Under the pieces are notes generated by a model, which worked only from the letters and a program-made list of their open reading frames with translations, was not told where the DNA came from and did not search any database. Of a stretch of 64,000 nucleotides of DNA, positions 10,941 to 22,816 are shown one piece after another. Position 1 is the stretch's first letter. Every line of letters begins with the position of its first letter. Origin of the DNA: Pseudeuparius sepicola (taxonomy: Eukaryota; Arthropoda; Insecta; Coleoptera; Anthribidae). Both the position numbers and the translations under genes were made by a program. Location: contig OY987304.1 of assembly GCA_963920635.1 (NCBI GenBank), forward strand, positions 37,200,365 to 37,264,364, written 5' to 3'.

Positions 10941-12694
10941 CCCAAGTAACATTTAAAGTTGCATAAAAAACGTGAAGACGTTGTTGCGACCAATAATACA
11001 ACTTGTCTATAGACGTATCGCCCTTTTTACAACATCTTTATGACTGAACATGGAAGGTTGGAAACAGGTTTTCATGACTTTTCATACAACTTTTGTCTGA
11101 CTTGATTGGATATAATTTTTATAAGTCCATTAGGTCCTGTAAATTCAAAGATACCTTAACGTCATAAAGAAGTAGCTCTAAAGTTGTGAAGATCTCTATT
11201 AATACCTTCATATTTTATTACTTATTACCAATTAGTCGTAAATATGGAACGTAGTGTTATATTGTGCAGTGTTTGCTTGTAATACGAAGACATTTCATTC
11301 TGTCTCGGCCGTAAGTGGTAAAAACGAAATTATACGTTGGTGATATTATGCAATAAAGCATCTCGGTTTTTGACGATTGTACACAACGGAATCTATTGCG
11401 AATTTTTATTTACTGTGAACATTATAAATATAGCTCGAAAATTTGCAACGCGCCTTTAAAATAATGGAAATTAAAGGAAATGAAAGAAAAAATGTAAAAT
11501 ATGAACGTGCTTTAAATTAAAATTTAAAGTGTTACAGTTGTACACTCGGTTGTACAAGATCGTTCGATATGTCGAAAATACATGTTTTCCACTCAAATTT
11601 CTATGAGTTGTGCCCACAAGTTAAATTCGAAGTTTTGCCACTTTCGTAAGACAAACATGGTTGTCTTATTTAACTGAATTTCTGATGGCAAACATGGCCG
11701 ACGTTGCTTGTAGTAGTTGTAAAACTTCAGTCAAACTACTAAGAGGTCATAAATAGTTCTAAAACTGTCAAACGACTATTAAGAGGTTATAAAGCGACTA
11801 AAACTAAAATCAAAATTACAGAATAAGTATTTACATGCGCATGCGCGTGGAGGGCTGTCTTTAGAAATTTCTGCGGTCCGGGGTAGGTGCCTCGTCAAGT
11901 TCGTAGTAGTGCTAGTAGTAGTAGTATAAAAAAATAAAGATATGTATGACAAAACTGATTTAATTCCAACTTTTTGTAACTGCTCGTCTAGAACTTCCTG
12001 GAGCATTTGTATTTGCCCAGTCTTTTGTAAAACTCATAATAATTTTTAACAGATGCTGATATGCTTATATACTGTCTTATTACTGCTTTACGTCTTATTA
12101 CTGCTTTACTGTATGATATATGGCAGATCATAATATGATACATTATGATACAATAAATTACGTCTCATCTACGAAAGTCGTATAAAGGTATTTTATTAAA
12201 ATTACCACTTACTGGGGTCACATAGAGGTTGAAATTAATATTAACGCGCATGTGCACTACTTTCTTATCTTGCTTAAAACTGTTTTACAACATCTATGAC
12301 TTCCACTTACTGATGTCTTATAATAATATATTTAAATCGTCTTTATACGACTATCGCCCCACAAAGTTTTAATGTGGTCAAATTATTTTCTTTACAACCG
12401 TCGTACAACTATATTTCTAAAGTCGTAAATGTTGTTGTATTCTCAACGACGGAGACCTCTTTACAACCTTGTAATAACCTTTGAAAGACTATATAATGTT
12501 GACGTTAAAGTAACCATGTTATGCCTGTTATAAGACTTTTATAGGACAATTACTTTCACGATTCGAGTAAATAATATCCTAACAACTACTATAAGGCCTA
12601 TAGTTATTTTGTCTACCCCAAGCGACAATTTTATAACCCTAATACAATTATTTGGACTTAAGATAAATAATTATGACTTAAAATGTTACTTGGG
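10941..12694. mobile_element. Unclassified TIR element with CCCAAGTAAC ends (element I), 1.75 kb
   Basis: The ends are CCCAAGTAACATTT and its reverse complement, each bordered by TA (10939-10940 and 12695-12696). The interior is packed with short variants of motifs such as TTATAAAG, AAGTCGTA and TACAACATCTT in both orientations, which looks like arrayed binding sites. A GC-rich block near the centre holds the perfect palindrome TGCGCATGCGC (11836-11846) and a weaker relative at about 12246-12255. The 75-codon minus-strand frame at 11779-12006 matches nothing known. There is no transposase, so it is non-autonomous. The superfamily is not recognised; the TA flanks could be chance. Confidence 0.75.
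11836..11846. promoter_or_regulatory. NRF1/Ewg-type palindrome inside element I
   Basis: TGCGCATGCGC matches the consensus YGCGCAYGCGC bound by NRF1 and its insect homologue Erect wing. It sits in the GC-rich middle of a transposon, where an internal promoter is conceivable. A similar site occurs in element II (22462-22472). Function is inferred from the motif only. Confidence 0.4.
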
Positions 12695-12696
12695 TA

Positions 12697-13496
12697 CGCC
12701 CCTGGGGTGCTACGTTAATATGGCACAGTGTTTCCAGAAGTGCCACATAAAGCATACTATAATTCTCCAACAATGCTTCTGCATTTGAGGACGAGGAGTG
12801 CTGCGGGGGGGGGGGAGCCACTAGGGGGCCCTTCAAGCACTTATTAAATAAACCACTCGTAAGGCAAATTGGCGAACGGAGGCGCTATGCCAAAGCTGCC
12901 GATAGTAGGTACACACAAACCATCAAGTAACGTAACAAGTAGTTTGCTTCGAGTTCCAGTTGTTATTGGTAATTGTTTTGCAATCAATATGAATTATTGC
13001 TGGAACACAGAGTGGCTGACAAACCGAATATTATAATTGGTTTTATTTACGCTATAGTTGCCAGTGCCTCTAGTTATTGAATTTCGAATTAAATACCCAA
13101 TAAGGGTGCTTGGAATTCTTTATTTTAGACAGTTACAGGGTGCACGACGATTCAGATCTCAAACAAATAAAAGACAAAGTTATAATGGTATGAAATTTCA
13201 GTTTGTCCCATTTACAAAAGACAAGTTCATAATTCCAACAGCACCTTGAACTGTTTATACTGAAATAACTCTCTGAACTTCCAGAGAGAGGAAGATTCCC
13301 AAAATAATTATCTTCTTCTCAACCAGTATTTTGCTGGGTGGGACAATTAAAAGCTGATCTGTTGTAGCAATCCCTGTGAATCCTGCAGTGTCTGCCATGG
13401 TATTACTACTGGTTCAAGAAGATAATCTGAAAAATTTCGATCTTAGCAATAGTAGAGTATGTTTTAGTGCGAGAACTCACATTTACCCCATTTTTT
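12697..13496. other. No gene recognised
   Basis: Includes an 11-base G run at 12805-12815 and a GC-balanced patch at about 12690-12960. The frame at 13058-13249 matches nothing known. Confidence 0.5.
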
Positions 13497-13834
13497 CCCA
13501 AATAAAAATTCAGATGGCCAGATGATAATAGCCCATTAATGGCCCATTAACTTGGTGCATATTATGTAAAGGACCTTTATTAACCCACTAAAGACCCTAA
13601 AATGGCGGGCCTTTAATATACCTACAATACCAAACCATTTAAGATTGTGGCGTCCACAATGGCCCTTTGATGGCCCAATGAAGTACGTTGTTGGCAAATT
13701 AAAGGATGGCCTGCTGCTGGCCGCCGGGACATTTTGAATGTGGGCCATTTATGATTGCCATTAAAGTCACACAAGAAAATTTCTGGGAGGTGTGTACATA
13801 ACCATTTGGGGACCAACTCTAAGTGTTTGCTGGG
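13497..13834. mobile_element. Small element with CCCAAATAAA / CCCAGCAAAC ends (element III)
   Basis: The left end CCCAAATAAAAATTC and the inverted right end CCCAGCAAACACTTAG resemble each other and the ends of elements I and II. The interior is full of GGCC-containing repeats such as GGCCCATTAA, GGGCCTTTAA and GGCCCTTTGA in both orientations. No flanking duplication is clear. The terminal match is imperfect, so the boundaries are tentative. Confidence 0.5.
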
Positions 13835-13979
13835 TCGTTACAAAATGCATGTTGTTAACATGAGCCATTTCAATATTTAAAATTACTAAGTATAGGTGCT
13901 AAAAAATAAATACATATATTTATGGTTTACCTAAGCTACATAAGTTTGGGATTATTAATAATATTATTGGCAAAAATGA

Positions 13980-14864
13980 ATTTTTCATCAGAGACTCTTG
14001 GCACTTTCATAATTTTATAAAAAACAAAATGTTCCACCAAACCATATTCTTGTATCTTCTGATGTCAAATCACTATTTACCAATGTTCCAACTGATCTAG
14101 CTAATTGTAGGTATAAAAAAACAATGTAACATTATACGCCCAGTCACATCTTTACCTATCTTTATTCTTTCATTGAGGGCGTTTTATTTTGTCTAAATTC
14201 AACCTGTTTTAAATACCAAGAAAAAAATTATTCACATATTTTTGGCACAGCAATGGGTTTTCCAATCTCCTCCACTATTGCAAACTTAGTTTTGGAAGAA
14301 CTAGAAACAAATGTTATTGACGACCTACATGCCAAACCTATATTCTACAAACGTTTTGTTGATGTTTTTTATGCATACATAAGAATAAACTAAATGACAC
14401 AATTAACGCATTTAACAAAACTTTTATCCCCGTCTTCAAGTTACCATATAAAAAGAACAAAATAACGCAAAAACAACCGAAATAGTTTTATTTTTCACTA
14501 CCATATATTAAAGGGGAGTGAATCGAGTGCAAACATTTTCAACAAATATAATATATCATTAATTAGTCATAAACCTAATAATAATAAAAAAAAATTCTAA
14601 ATTAGAGCCAAGAACTGAAAAACTTTTGCGGTCAAATTTAATATATGCCCTTCTGTCTATATTGGACAAACAAAGCAATACCTTAACAAAAGATTTTATA
14701 AACCTAAAAATGACATAAAAAATTGTAATCAGTTTTCTTCTGCACTTAGCCAACATGCAATAAATAATACTCATTTGTTTGATTTTGAAAATGTTGAAAT
14801 TCTTAATTTTGAACAAGACCATGGCAAAAGAAATTGTCTTGAGACCTCGTTCTCTTCATTTTAA
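13980..14864 (+). pseudogene. Penelope-like element pol relic (RT and GIY-YIG)
   Basis: This is the 3' part of a Penelope-like retroelement, whose single protein joins a reverse transcriptase to a GIY-YIG endonuclease. Visible in order, across several frames: SSDVKSLFTNVP (about 14056-14094), GTAMGFPISSTIANLVLEE (about 14244-14300, where the family has MGSPLSP), and FYKRFVDVFYAY (about 14341-14380, the position of the YVDD box with the second Asp replaced). The endonuclease follows with SVYIGQTKQYLNKRF (about 14652-14697), the GIY-YIG core region with its conserved Arg. It runs open to a stop at 14862-14864. Frameshifts and in-frame stops make it inactive. The N-terminal half and the terminal repeats are not recognisable. 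Confidence 0.85.
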
Positions 14865-15735
14865 TATCATAACAATACCTCCATATAGAAGAAAAATATT
14901 TAAACTAATTCATAAATATTATGGAAATATAACAATATGTCGTTTAATGTTATAATCAATTGCAAGTACTTATTGACAGTTGATTTTTAGTATGTTTGTT
15001 ATTTGTATGAGAAAAGCTTTTTTATAGAATATGGTAATTTTCTCGTATAATTTAAAAATTATGAAATATGTGTATGCGGAAACTCGGTAAATGTTCTCAA
15101 GTAAATACAGGAGCTTGTGATGTAAATACAAGAATTTCTCTATGTAGTTGAAGTGTTATAACGCCTGCCATTTATTTGTGGAATCAAGCCTGACAATGAC
15201 AACACCGATATAATAGAGACGAGAGATACGTATTTCTTATTTCTTCATAACCTTTTACAATAAGATTGAACAATGAAATGTGGCAAGAACGCTCTTCAGG
15301 ATTCACATTGATCGTTTGATTTCAACCAGGAGCGTTGAATTACTCTGGTGCTAAGGTGTTCATTTGTCCCGCAATTTAAATAAGAATTTTCTTCGCGTTG
15401 TGGTTTTTAGTGGGCACCCCCACCCTGAACGTGGTCAATTTTTGTACAGCATGACAGAATCATTCTGTATAAATAAATAATCTGTAAATAACATCGACTC
15501 TGACCTTTGTGCATAGCATCAAATTGTACTATTCTATATTTACTTGAAAAAAAAAAGTTGCCATTCGAAGAGCTGGCATACCGTCCTGTTATAATAGGTA
15601 TTTCTTGATATGTAAACTGAGAAATCTAATTTGTTTATTCAATCAGAAATGTCACTCAATGTAGGTACATTATGGATAGATAAGATATATTATATTATGA
15701 TTGATTCCGTCTAGAAAGGATATCGCTGTCTTTCA
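14865..15735. other. AT-rich stretch, no gene recognised
   Basis: The first part may be 3' untranslated sequence of the Penelope-like relic. I see no further motif, repeat or open frame of interest. Confidence 0.5.
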
Positions 15736-16090
15736 TAATTCCCAGCAGGGCGCTTTCTTTAGATTTAGACTTGGCAAAAAGAAAAATAAACACAGAATCT
15801 ATCTCCAACTTAGAGAGCGGCTCCCCGCAACTATCAATTACCAGGCTGACGTGCACTCTGTCTAGGAGACACCCCATAAATTGGCTCCCCCGTCCATCGA
15901 GGAGCGGGGGGGGACACCCCCCTGCAACAGAAAGCCATCCATCATCCCCCATTATCTGACTGCGGGGGGTCCCGATCGCTTAGTGGGGATGTACCGGTGG
16001 TCAAGGGCCGTGTCGGGCCCGAGAGTGCAAGATGGTCCAGGCCACGGAGATAGGACCCGGGGAATTATTAGTTTAATGAAACACTGAGTG
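15736..16090. other. GC-rich patch, possible conserved noncoding element
   Basis: GC content jumps here (runs with GGGGGGGGACACCCCCC near 15906 and CGTGTCGGGCCC near 16010). Three short frames overlap on both strands (15695-15952 minus, 15771-15959 and 15881-16087 plus), and none looks like a known protein or shows clear splice boundaries. It might be an enhancer or an unrecognised exon. Confidence 0.35.
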
Positions 16091-16223
16091 GACTGGAAAT
16101 ATTAGGCAGAGCATACTGCGATTGCGGACTAACTTCCTGCTTTGTTGTTAGAGAAAGTTCGGTGGATGGTACGGCTCGATTGAACGTTGTGCCTCCATTG
16201 TTTTGAGTTCGCTGGCATGTTGT

Positions 16224-17756
16224 CTGCATCGATCTATATATGGAAACCTAAAAGTAGGAAAATTCTGAAAATTTGGCACCTCACCAATGCCGATGGGCGA
16301 TGCTCAACTAAAATATTTTGGTGAATCTGGCACTTCCGGTTATACCGGAAGTCGATATCAACTTTCTTATCTCAAATGGAACACCCTCTATATTATTGCA
16401 TTTTTGGACTCTAGGCATCATATTGGAACAAAAACATACAACATGTCCTATGTCTAAATCCAACCGTTTTTGAGATATTTGCATTTTTCCGAAAAAAATT
16501 ACAGGTGCAGACCTAAAGTCGAGGAAACCGGGAAATTTCAAAACGAATTTTTGGCATCGTGTAACAGAAGCCCAGACCTAGTGATCTCTGCTGAGAAGTA
16601 AATCCGTTCTTATACATGGTGTTCACAAAATATGAATAAAAATTACATTCAAAATGTGCCTAAATCTCAAAATTTTCAAATGGAAACCCCCATTTTTTTA
16701 ATGCGATCTTATTCACCACTAAAAATGATGACAACTTTGTGTAAGGTTTCCTATACCTAAATGCAGTAATTTTCGATTAATTTAGGAAAAACTCAATTTT
16801 CGCCCATAAAATGCGGGGTTTGCTTAACGCTTGGAAAATCATATTAGCCGTGGATGTTGAAAAGACAATCGCGGCTGAGGAAATGTCACTTGGTTTATAA
16901 ATTATTGTCAACAGTAATGCCGGCGCGCTTAAATTACACAAACGAAGATTATTTAAATTTGTTTATTATCTAGGGAGAATAAAACAAAGTAATATCAAGA
17001 AGGTCAGATAGATTATGATCTTCGTTTGTGTAAGTGCGCCGGCATTATTGTTGACAATAATTTGTATACCAAGTGACAATTCCTCAGCCGCGATTGTCTT
17101 TTCAACGTCCTCGGCTAATATGCAAACCCCGCATTTTATGGGTGAGAACTAGGTTTTTCGTAAATTAATCGAAAATTACTGCATTTAGGTATAAGAAACC
17201 TTACATAAAGTTGTCATCATTTTTAGTGGTGAATAAGATCGCATTAAAAAAATGGGGGTTTCCATTTGAAAATTTCGTGATTTAAGCACATTTTGAATGT
17301 AATTTTTATTCATATTTTGTGAACACCCTGTATAAAAACGGACTTATTTCTCAGCAGAGATCACTAAGTAAGGGCTTCTGTTACACGATGCCAAAAATTC
17401 GTTTTGAAATTTCGCGGTTTCCTCGTATAAATTGCTTATTGACTTTAGGTCTGCACCTGAAATTTTTTTCGGAAAAATGCAAATATCTCAAAAACGGTTG
17501 GATTTAGACATAGGACATGTTACATGTTTTTGTTCGAAAATGATGCCTAAAATCCAAAAATGCAATAATATACAGGGTGTTCCATTTGAGACAAGAAAGT
17601 TGATATCGACTTCCGGTATAACCGGAAGTGCCAGATTCACCAAAATATTTTAGTTGAGCAGCGCCCATCGGCATTGGTGAGGTGCAAAATTTTCAGAAAT
17701 TTCCTACTTTTAGTTTTCCATATATAGATCGATGCAGTTCGTGGTGGGCCACCCTG
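16224..17756. mobile_element. Giant palindromic foldback element, arms over 700 bp
   Basis: The right end reads GTGGGCCACCCTG followed by TA (17757-17758). The left end is missing about 18 bp and begins at CTGCATCGATC. The arms mirror each other from the edges to about 16990, including the block ACTTCCGGTTATACCGGAAG (near 16338, itself a small palindrome). Innermost arms share a CGCCGGCATTA-type block (about 16918 and 17037). A second, partly deleted copy lies at 34719-35470. The arms also contain internal transposon-end sequences (ACACCCTGTATA at about 17313), which suggests growth by nested insertion. No coding sequence. Confidence 0.9.
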
Positions 17757-17758
17757 TA

Positions 17759-19301
17759 TAGTCCACTTAAAGCTTGCTAAAAAAGAAAAACCGAAATCGT
17801 GCAAAACGGATCGCGGTCTAGACGTGTTTACAATTTGATAGTGTTACCAGTACAGTAGCGAATAATGTGGCTGGTCTTTGTGATGCGTGAACGTTTTCAA
17901 GGTATTTCAAGTATATTATGCTTATAACGCTTGCAAGTTGAATAATCAAGACCAAGAAATTCATGATAATATAATGAATACTGTGAATACATTAGGGCAA
18001 TATGTAGTGTCAAAAGTAAAGGTTCTCCTTCCCCAGACGCGGCTCTGGATCTGCCGCAGATGCAGGGCCGTGGAATAAATTTAGTTTTGCCGATGCACTC
18101 TTCGTGTACGAATGCAAAGATCATTCCGCGGAATCTATTTTCGCTCAAATTTTATTCCGCCTTTCAGTGAAATACGTACGATATGACTCAGGTCCTTTCT
18201 GTAATGGAAATCTGAGCATCTATCTCTGAGTCATTGAATTTTTGTTTCAGGTCCTCTGAATGAGATAAAACCATTTCATGGGAAGGGCTTTTGCTTGTGG
18301 TATGCTGATGGATTTATTTTTAATATTACTTGATTACCTTATACATTTTCCAAGCCGTTTTCCGTTTGATATGTCAGTTTTTCATTCCATTTTCCCGTGT
18401 CAGGAGTGCCGACGGTTTGCCGATATTAAATTTATATTTATGACGCGTTCAAATGCGTCTAAATCAATATGTGCCCCCTTGCTCCCCATACGGACCGGAA
18501 AATAAGTTTATTTGTTTCGAAAGCGCGGGGGAAACCGAGATAAATATTTGCTTTTAGTTTTTCTCCATCTTTCAAATAATGTTCTTCTGACAGTAGATAT
18601 AAAAACCAAACCCATGAGAATACCGGAAAATCGAGAAAGATGGGTCGCTTCCCTCAACCTCAGCCTGCTCTGTCAGTATAGGTTTATGAGAATAACTTGA
18701 CTAGGACATTGATTGTTCTCTCCAGAAAATTGGAAAAAATTACTTTCGCAATTGAGTTCTTCTCGTTTTTATAAAAATGGAGAGTTTAAGGAATTAATTC
18801 ATTTTACTTCAGCACAGGCTTGAAATCTTAAATTAACTTGACTTGGCTTGAGGTTATATAATACTCTCAAAGAGTAACTTATACTCGTACTAATCACATT
18901 TTCTTTCTATGAAGGTCTGATATCTAAAGTATATTTTTGTCGAGATGCAGGTTTCTATAATTTTAAATTTAAAACACATAACTATAATAACTATAAAATA
19001 AATTTCATTATTGGTAGGTATGTATAACTAACCTTTTATGAGTAAAGATGTATAATGTTCGTGATATGCCCAGCTGATGACCAACTAACTTATTCACTTT
19101 ATTCAGTAGATATGTAGCAAGTAGCACCCCATTTTAAACATTATTTCTACGCCAATGGCAGTTGAAAAAAAGTTCGGTTATTTTTTTAATTTATAGTATC
19201 TATTTCTAACAGAAAGAGTGTCTTTCGTGGGTGTCTTACTATTTGAAAAATTAAAAATTATGTATATTATTATAATGCATAAAAATATAAATTATAAGTA
19301 G
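17759..19301. other. No gene recognised; GC-balanced patch
   Basis: The part at 18000-18500 is GC-balanced, with TTTATGACGCG and AAATCAATATG near 18436-18470, and could be conserved noncoding DNA. Frames at 17887-18078, 18278-18505 and 18512-18700 match nothing known. From 18700 on the DNA is AT-rich. Confidence 0.45.
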
Positions 19302-20471
19302 CAGGGTGTTTACTTTTAAACATATACAAATCCACAAATTCTGTAGGTTTGGAAATAATCGCCTGAACTTTTTTTTTGTTTGAAAGCGTTTCAACAACCG
19401 CTTCTTTTGACCTTCCTACCATTTTCCAATTGCAAATCTCGGGTCGGCTACGATTGTTTAATACCCCCGATTTTCATGAAAACCATTTAGAGAGATTTTT
19501 ATTTAAAATCTGACACCACAGCTTTAATCAGGACACCCCAAAAACTCCCAGATACCAAATTTTAACAAAAAAATTGCCATAGTTGAGCAAAATAGGAATT
19601 TTAAAGGCAGCTGGCAAGTTAAGTGTGCTATGGAATCTCCTCAAAACAGTTGAGTAGTCAACAGGACGACTCAAAATATTGGTGTGTAAAGATCCAATAT
19701 AAAATATACAGGGTGCGTTTCTCTGTGCCATCTCTAAGGTACTGAATTTTTGGAGTCAAAAATCGAGTACGAGTATATGAAACCCCCCCCCCAGACACTA
19801 TAAACGAACTAAGTAGGTATAAAGAATACAGAAGCCTGCCAGACAGTAAGTCCATATGACACAGACAGTGAGTTTGGAGAGAGAGGTTCAATAATTTAAA
19901 TTGTTTTTTATTTGTTGGTTGTCATTTTGTAAAATAATAAATTACTTTTGTGTTTATTAATACTTTTTCAATAATTCCAGACCACTCTTGACAAGTATAA
20001 AAGTTCATAAGAATTCAACATTTTAAGGTGGCCCAGAGAAAAATACATTTTTGTATTGAATCTTTGCACACCAAAACTTTGAGTGGTCCTATTGATCATT
20101 CAATTACACACTTCTTGACTCGCCAGATGCCTTTACATTTCCTACCTTTCTCTACTTTCGAGAATGAAACCCTGGAGAATAGAACTCTCTGTATATTTTT
20201 TGTTCGAATTCGGTATGTGGGGTTTTTTGGGGTGTCCTACTTAACGCTGTAGTGCGAGATTTTAATTAAGAAAATCGCTAAATGCTTTCCGTTAAAATCG
20301 GGGGTGTAAAAAAATCGTAGCCGGCCCTGGATTTGTATTTTTAAAATGGCAGTAAGGTAAAAAGAAGCAGATTTTGACAGACTTTCAACCAAAAAAGTTT
20401 AGCCTATTATCTGCAAAAATAAAGATTTTATGGATTTGTAGGTAGGTATATGTTTAAAAGTAGACACAGTG
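19302..20471. mobile_element. Palindromic foldback element, 1.17 kb (ACACC-core family)
   Basis: The left end is CAGGGTGTTTACTTTTAAAC and the right end is its diverged inverted copy GTTTAAAAGTAGACACAGTG followed by TA. At 19478, 176 bp from the left end, is GAAAACCATTTAGAGAG, then AAAATCTGACACCACAG. Inner parts of the arms and the centre match those of the 33446-34681 and 36571-37557 elements, although the outermost ~150 bp differ. Inner transposon-end motifs (ATACAGGGTGCG near 19709) are present. Non-coding. Confidence 0.88.
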
Positions 20472-20502
20472 TATATGCATATAGTGTCTTTTCTACTTTT
20501 TG
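20456..20502. repeat. 47-bp near-perfect palindrome at a transposon end
   Basis: AAAAGTAGACACAGTGTATAT and ATATAGTGTCTTTTCTACTTTT are mirror images about the centre GC near 20477. The left half is the terminus of the preceding foldback element, so the right half looks like a second inverted terminus joined to it. Confidence 0.6.
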
Positions 20503-21127
20503 TACCGTTGGTATTTGCTTTTATCTCCCAATTTTTGCAGCTTCAACATTAGTCTAAGCTGTAATTTTCAAACAATGACAAACCGCAAAATAACCTGAGA
20601 CCGTCTTTCATGCCAAGTTCATGTGAATTTCGGTTAGTCTTATTTGAGTTGTTAAAAAAATTGCAATTCAGAAATATTATTCACCGAACTAAGGTATAAA
20701 ATCGAATATTATGCGGAATAAGTTATCATGTTAATCGACCCTTAATTGTAATTATATTTCCCACAATAGTGAACAAGATCTTTGTGATTACGTCATTGTG
20801 TTTGCTACGGCCGATCTGTAACCCAACATGCCGGATTGTGCCGTCTGGCAAAATATTAAAACTTATCAGCGGATTTAGTTTATAATCATGTTATTGTTAA
20901 ATTCAATTTACAAAAACCGAGGACATACCGCTATAACCAGGGCCATATTGACAATTTTTTGGTGGCGTATTATGTATTATCACTGGCGCACCCAAAATAA
21001 ATCTTAGGAGGGTCAAATAGTTACGACTATGCTACACTAGAAAAATTGTCAATGTTAAGGTCAAACAGTTTATTTTAAAAAAAATTGTTATCTCTAATCA
21101 CTTGTGCAGTACCCAAGAGGTAGTCTT
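20503..21127. other. No gene recognised
   Basis: Intergenic sequence with a few GC-balanced stretches (20800-20860). No repeat or coding signal identified. Confidence 0.5.
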
Positions 21128-22816
21128 CCCAATAAACATTTTGTGGGTACTTGAAGCCACAATAAGTTATATAAAAGTTTTATAACAGTAGCGGAAGTAA
21201 CTACAAGTGATAAACGTTTTATAACAGTAGCGGAAGTAACCCCAAGTGTTTAAAGTTATATATCGGTAACAATAATAACTAATCACTGATAGTTTTATAA
21301 CATGGTCACGGAAAGTTGTTCATCACCTGTCTTGTGGAACCTTCAGTTCTCATTACTATAGGTTATATAAACTAGTTATATAGCATTGTTGGGAACTTGC
21401 TTCAAGCACCAATAGATCATAGTTTTATAAAGGATACTACGAACACTTCTTTGTTACTACATGAGATTTTAGGAACTATTAGGATCCTTTAGGTTGCACA
21501 AATACCTTTTAGTTCTCTACAAGAGCCTTTAGAGCTTTCCGTTAATTTTATATAACTAAGAGTGTCTACCGGTCAAAAAGAGCATATAACAACATAAACC
21601 TAATAAAATATAAATAAAAATTTTCCCTTTTCTTTACACGCGGGTATTTTTTCCAGTCCTTCTCCGGTACCGAGTTGGGGTCCCTCACCAGTCGTGATAT
21701 ATTTTTTTTATTTCTTGGGCAGCACAACACATTTTCGTATTCCCAAGCACAAGGTACAATCGAAAGAGAGGGTGCATCCCTGCCTGGTTCTTCCTTTTGC
21801 ACTATTTTAAATGACATTGCAGCACACTCCTTTGTTTACAAAATGAAAACTAAAAAAAAAATTGTAAGGTTAGGATCACTGACATCATCACCACAGGTTA
21901 TATAAGAGTGTTAGTTATCACTAAAAGTAACAGTCGCTACCTCTGGAGATGTAATGGTAAAGGTTCTCAATAGATCTAGAAGCTATCTGGGTTATATAAA
22001 TGGCCTGGAGTGTGTTATAAACTTTATAGTAATAATCATTACTAAAATATGGGGCAGCCATTTTTTATGTTGAGTAGATTTTTTAGGTTAGGAATTGCAA
22101 ATATTATTTTTATTTTTTAATTAATAACAATGTCAACAACACATTTTATAGATTTATAAAAGAAAAAACGCTTATATCCGAAGCCCAAGCATTTTCTGGA
22201 GGTAAAATGAAATTTTACACAGTGCAGCAAAAATGGCATAAAACGTTGGTCAGAAATGGTTTTTTCTTGTTAGAGGTATATCGAATCAGTGCTATATGTC
22301 ATGCACACACCGCAATAAGATCAGCCACATTCCTGTTTCACAAAGTGCAAAATCGAAAAAAACATGCGTAAAAGATTCGTCGATCCCCCTTCAGTAAAAA
22401 AGATAAAGATGGAATAATATAATAAAATAAATGTGATAAAGACAAAAGAGAAGCTATAATATGCGCGTGCGCATATAATATGCGCCTTATCCGCGTTTCC
22501 AACTGGTAACCACAAACATTATATAACTTATGATTCCTCGCCTATTTAGGTAACGGTGACAGTTATATCAAGTTTTATAGGAGTAATTCAGAAGGTTATA
22601 TAGAGGTGTCTGTAAGGAGATCGGTACTATTGGTGACGAACTCTAGATAATATTGGTCACCTTTGCAGCAGTAATAAACTCCACCGTTTAAGGCCTGTAA
22701 GGGTTACATAATTGTAACCAACCATTTACCATTACTATTTTCAAGAACTATTAGTTACAAAATGTGGTTGTGGCAAAGTTCCTACAACCTTTACACAACC
22801 AAAAATGTTTATTGGG
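21128..22816. mobile_element. Unclassified TIR element with CCCAATAAAC ends (element II), 1.69 kb
   Basis: The ends are CCCAATAAACATTTT and its reverse complement, with TT on both sides. Just inside the left end is a direct repeat of TTTTATAACAGTAGCGGAAG (about 21178 and 21217). The interior holds many GTTATATAA-type motifs. A TGCGCGTGCGC palindrome lies at 22462-22472. Open frames (21566-21817 minus, 21675-21905 plus, 22321-22515 minus) match nothing known. Its architecture and terminal sequence link it to elements I and III. Superfamily not recognised. Confidence 0.72.
22462..22472. promoter_or_regulatory. NRF1/Ewg-like site inside element II
   Basis: TGCGCGTGCGC, one base from the YGCGCAYGCGC consensus, flanked by further ATGCGC half-sites (about 22480). 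It parallels the perfect site in element I. Confidence 0.3.
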
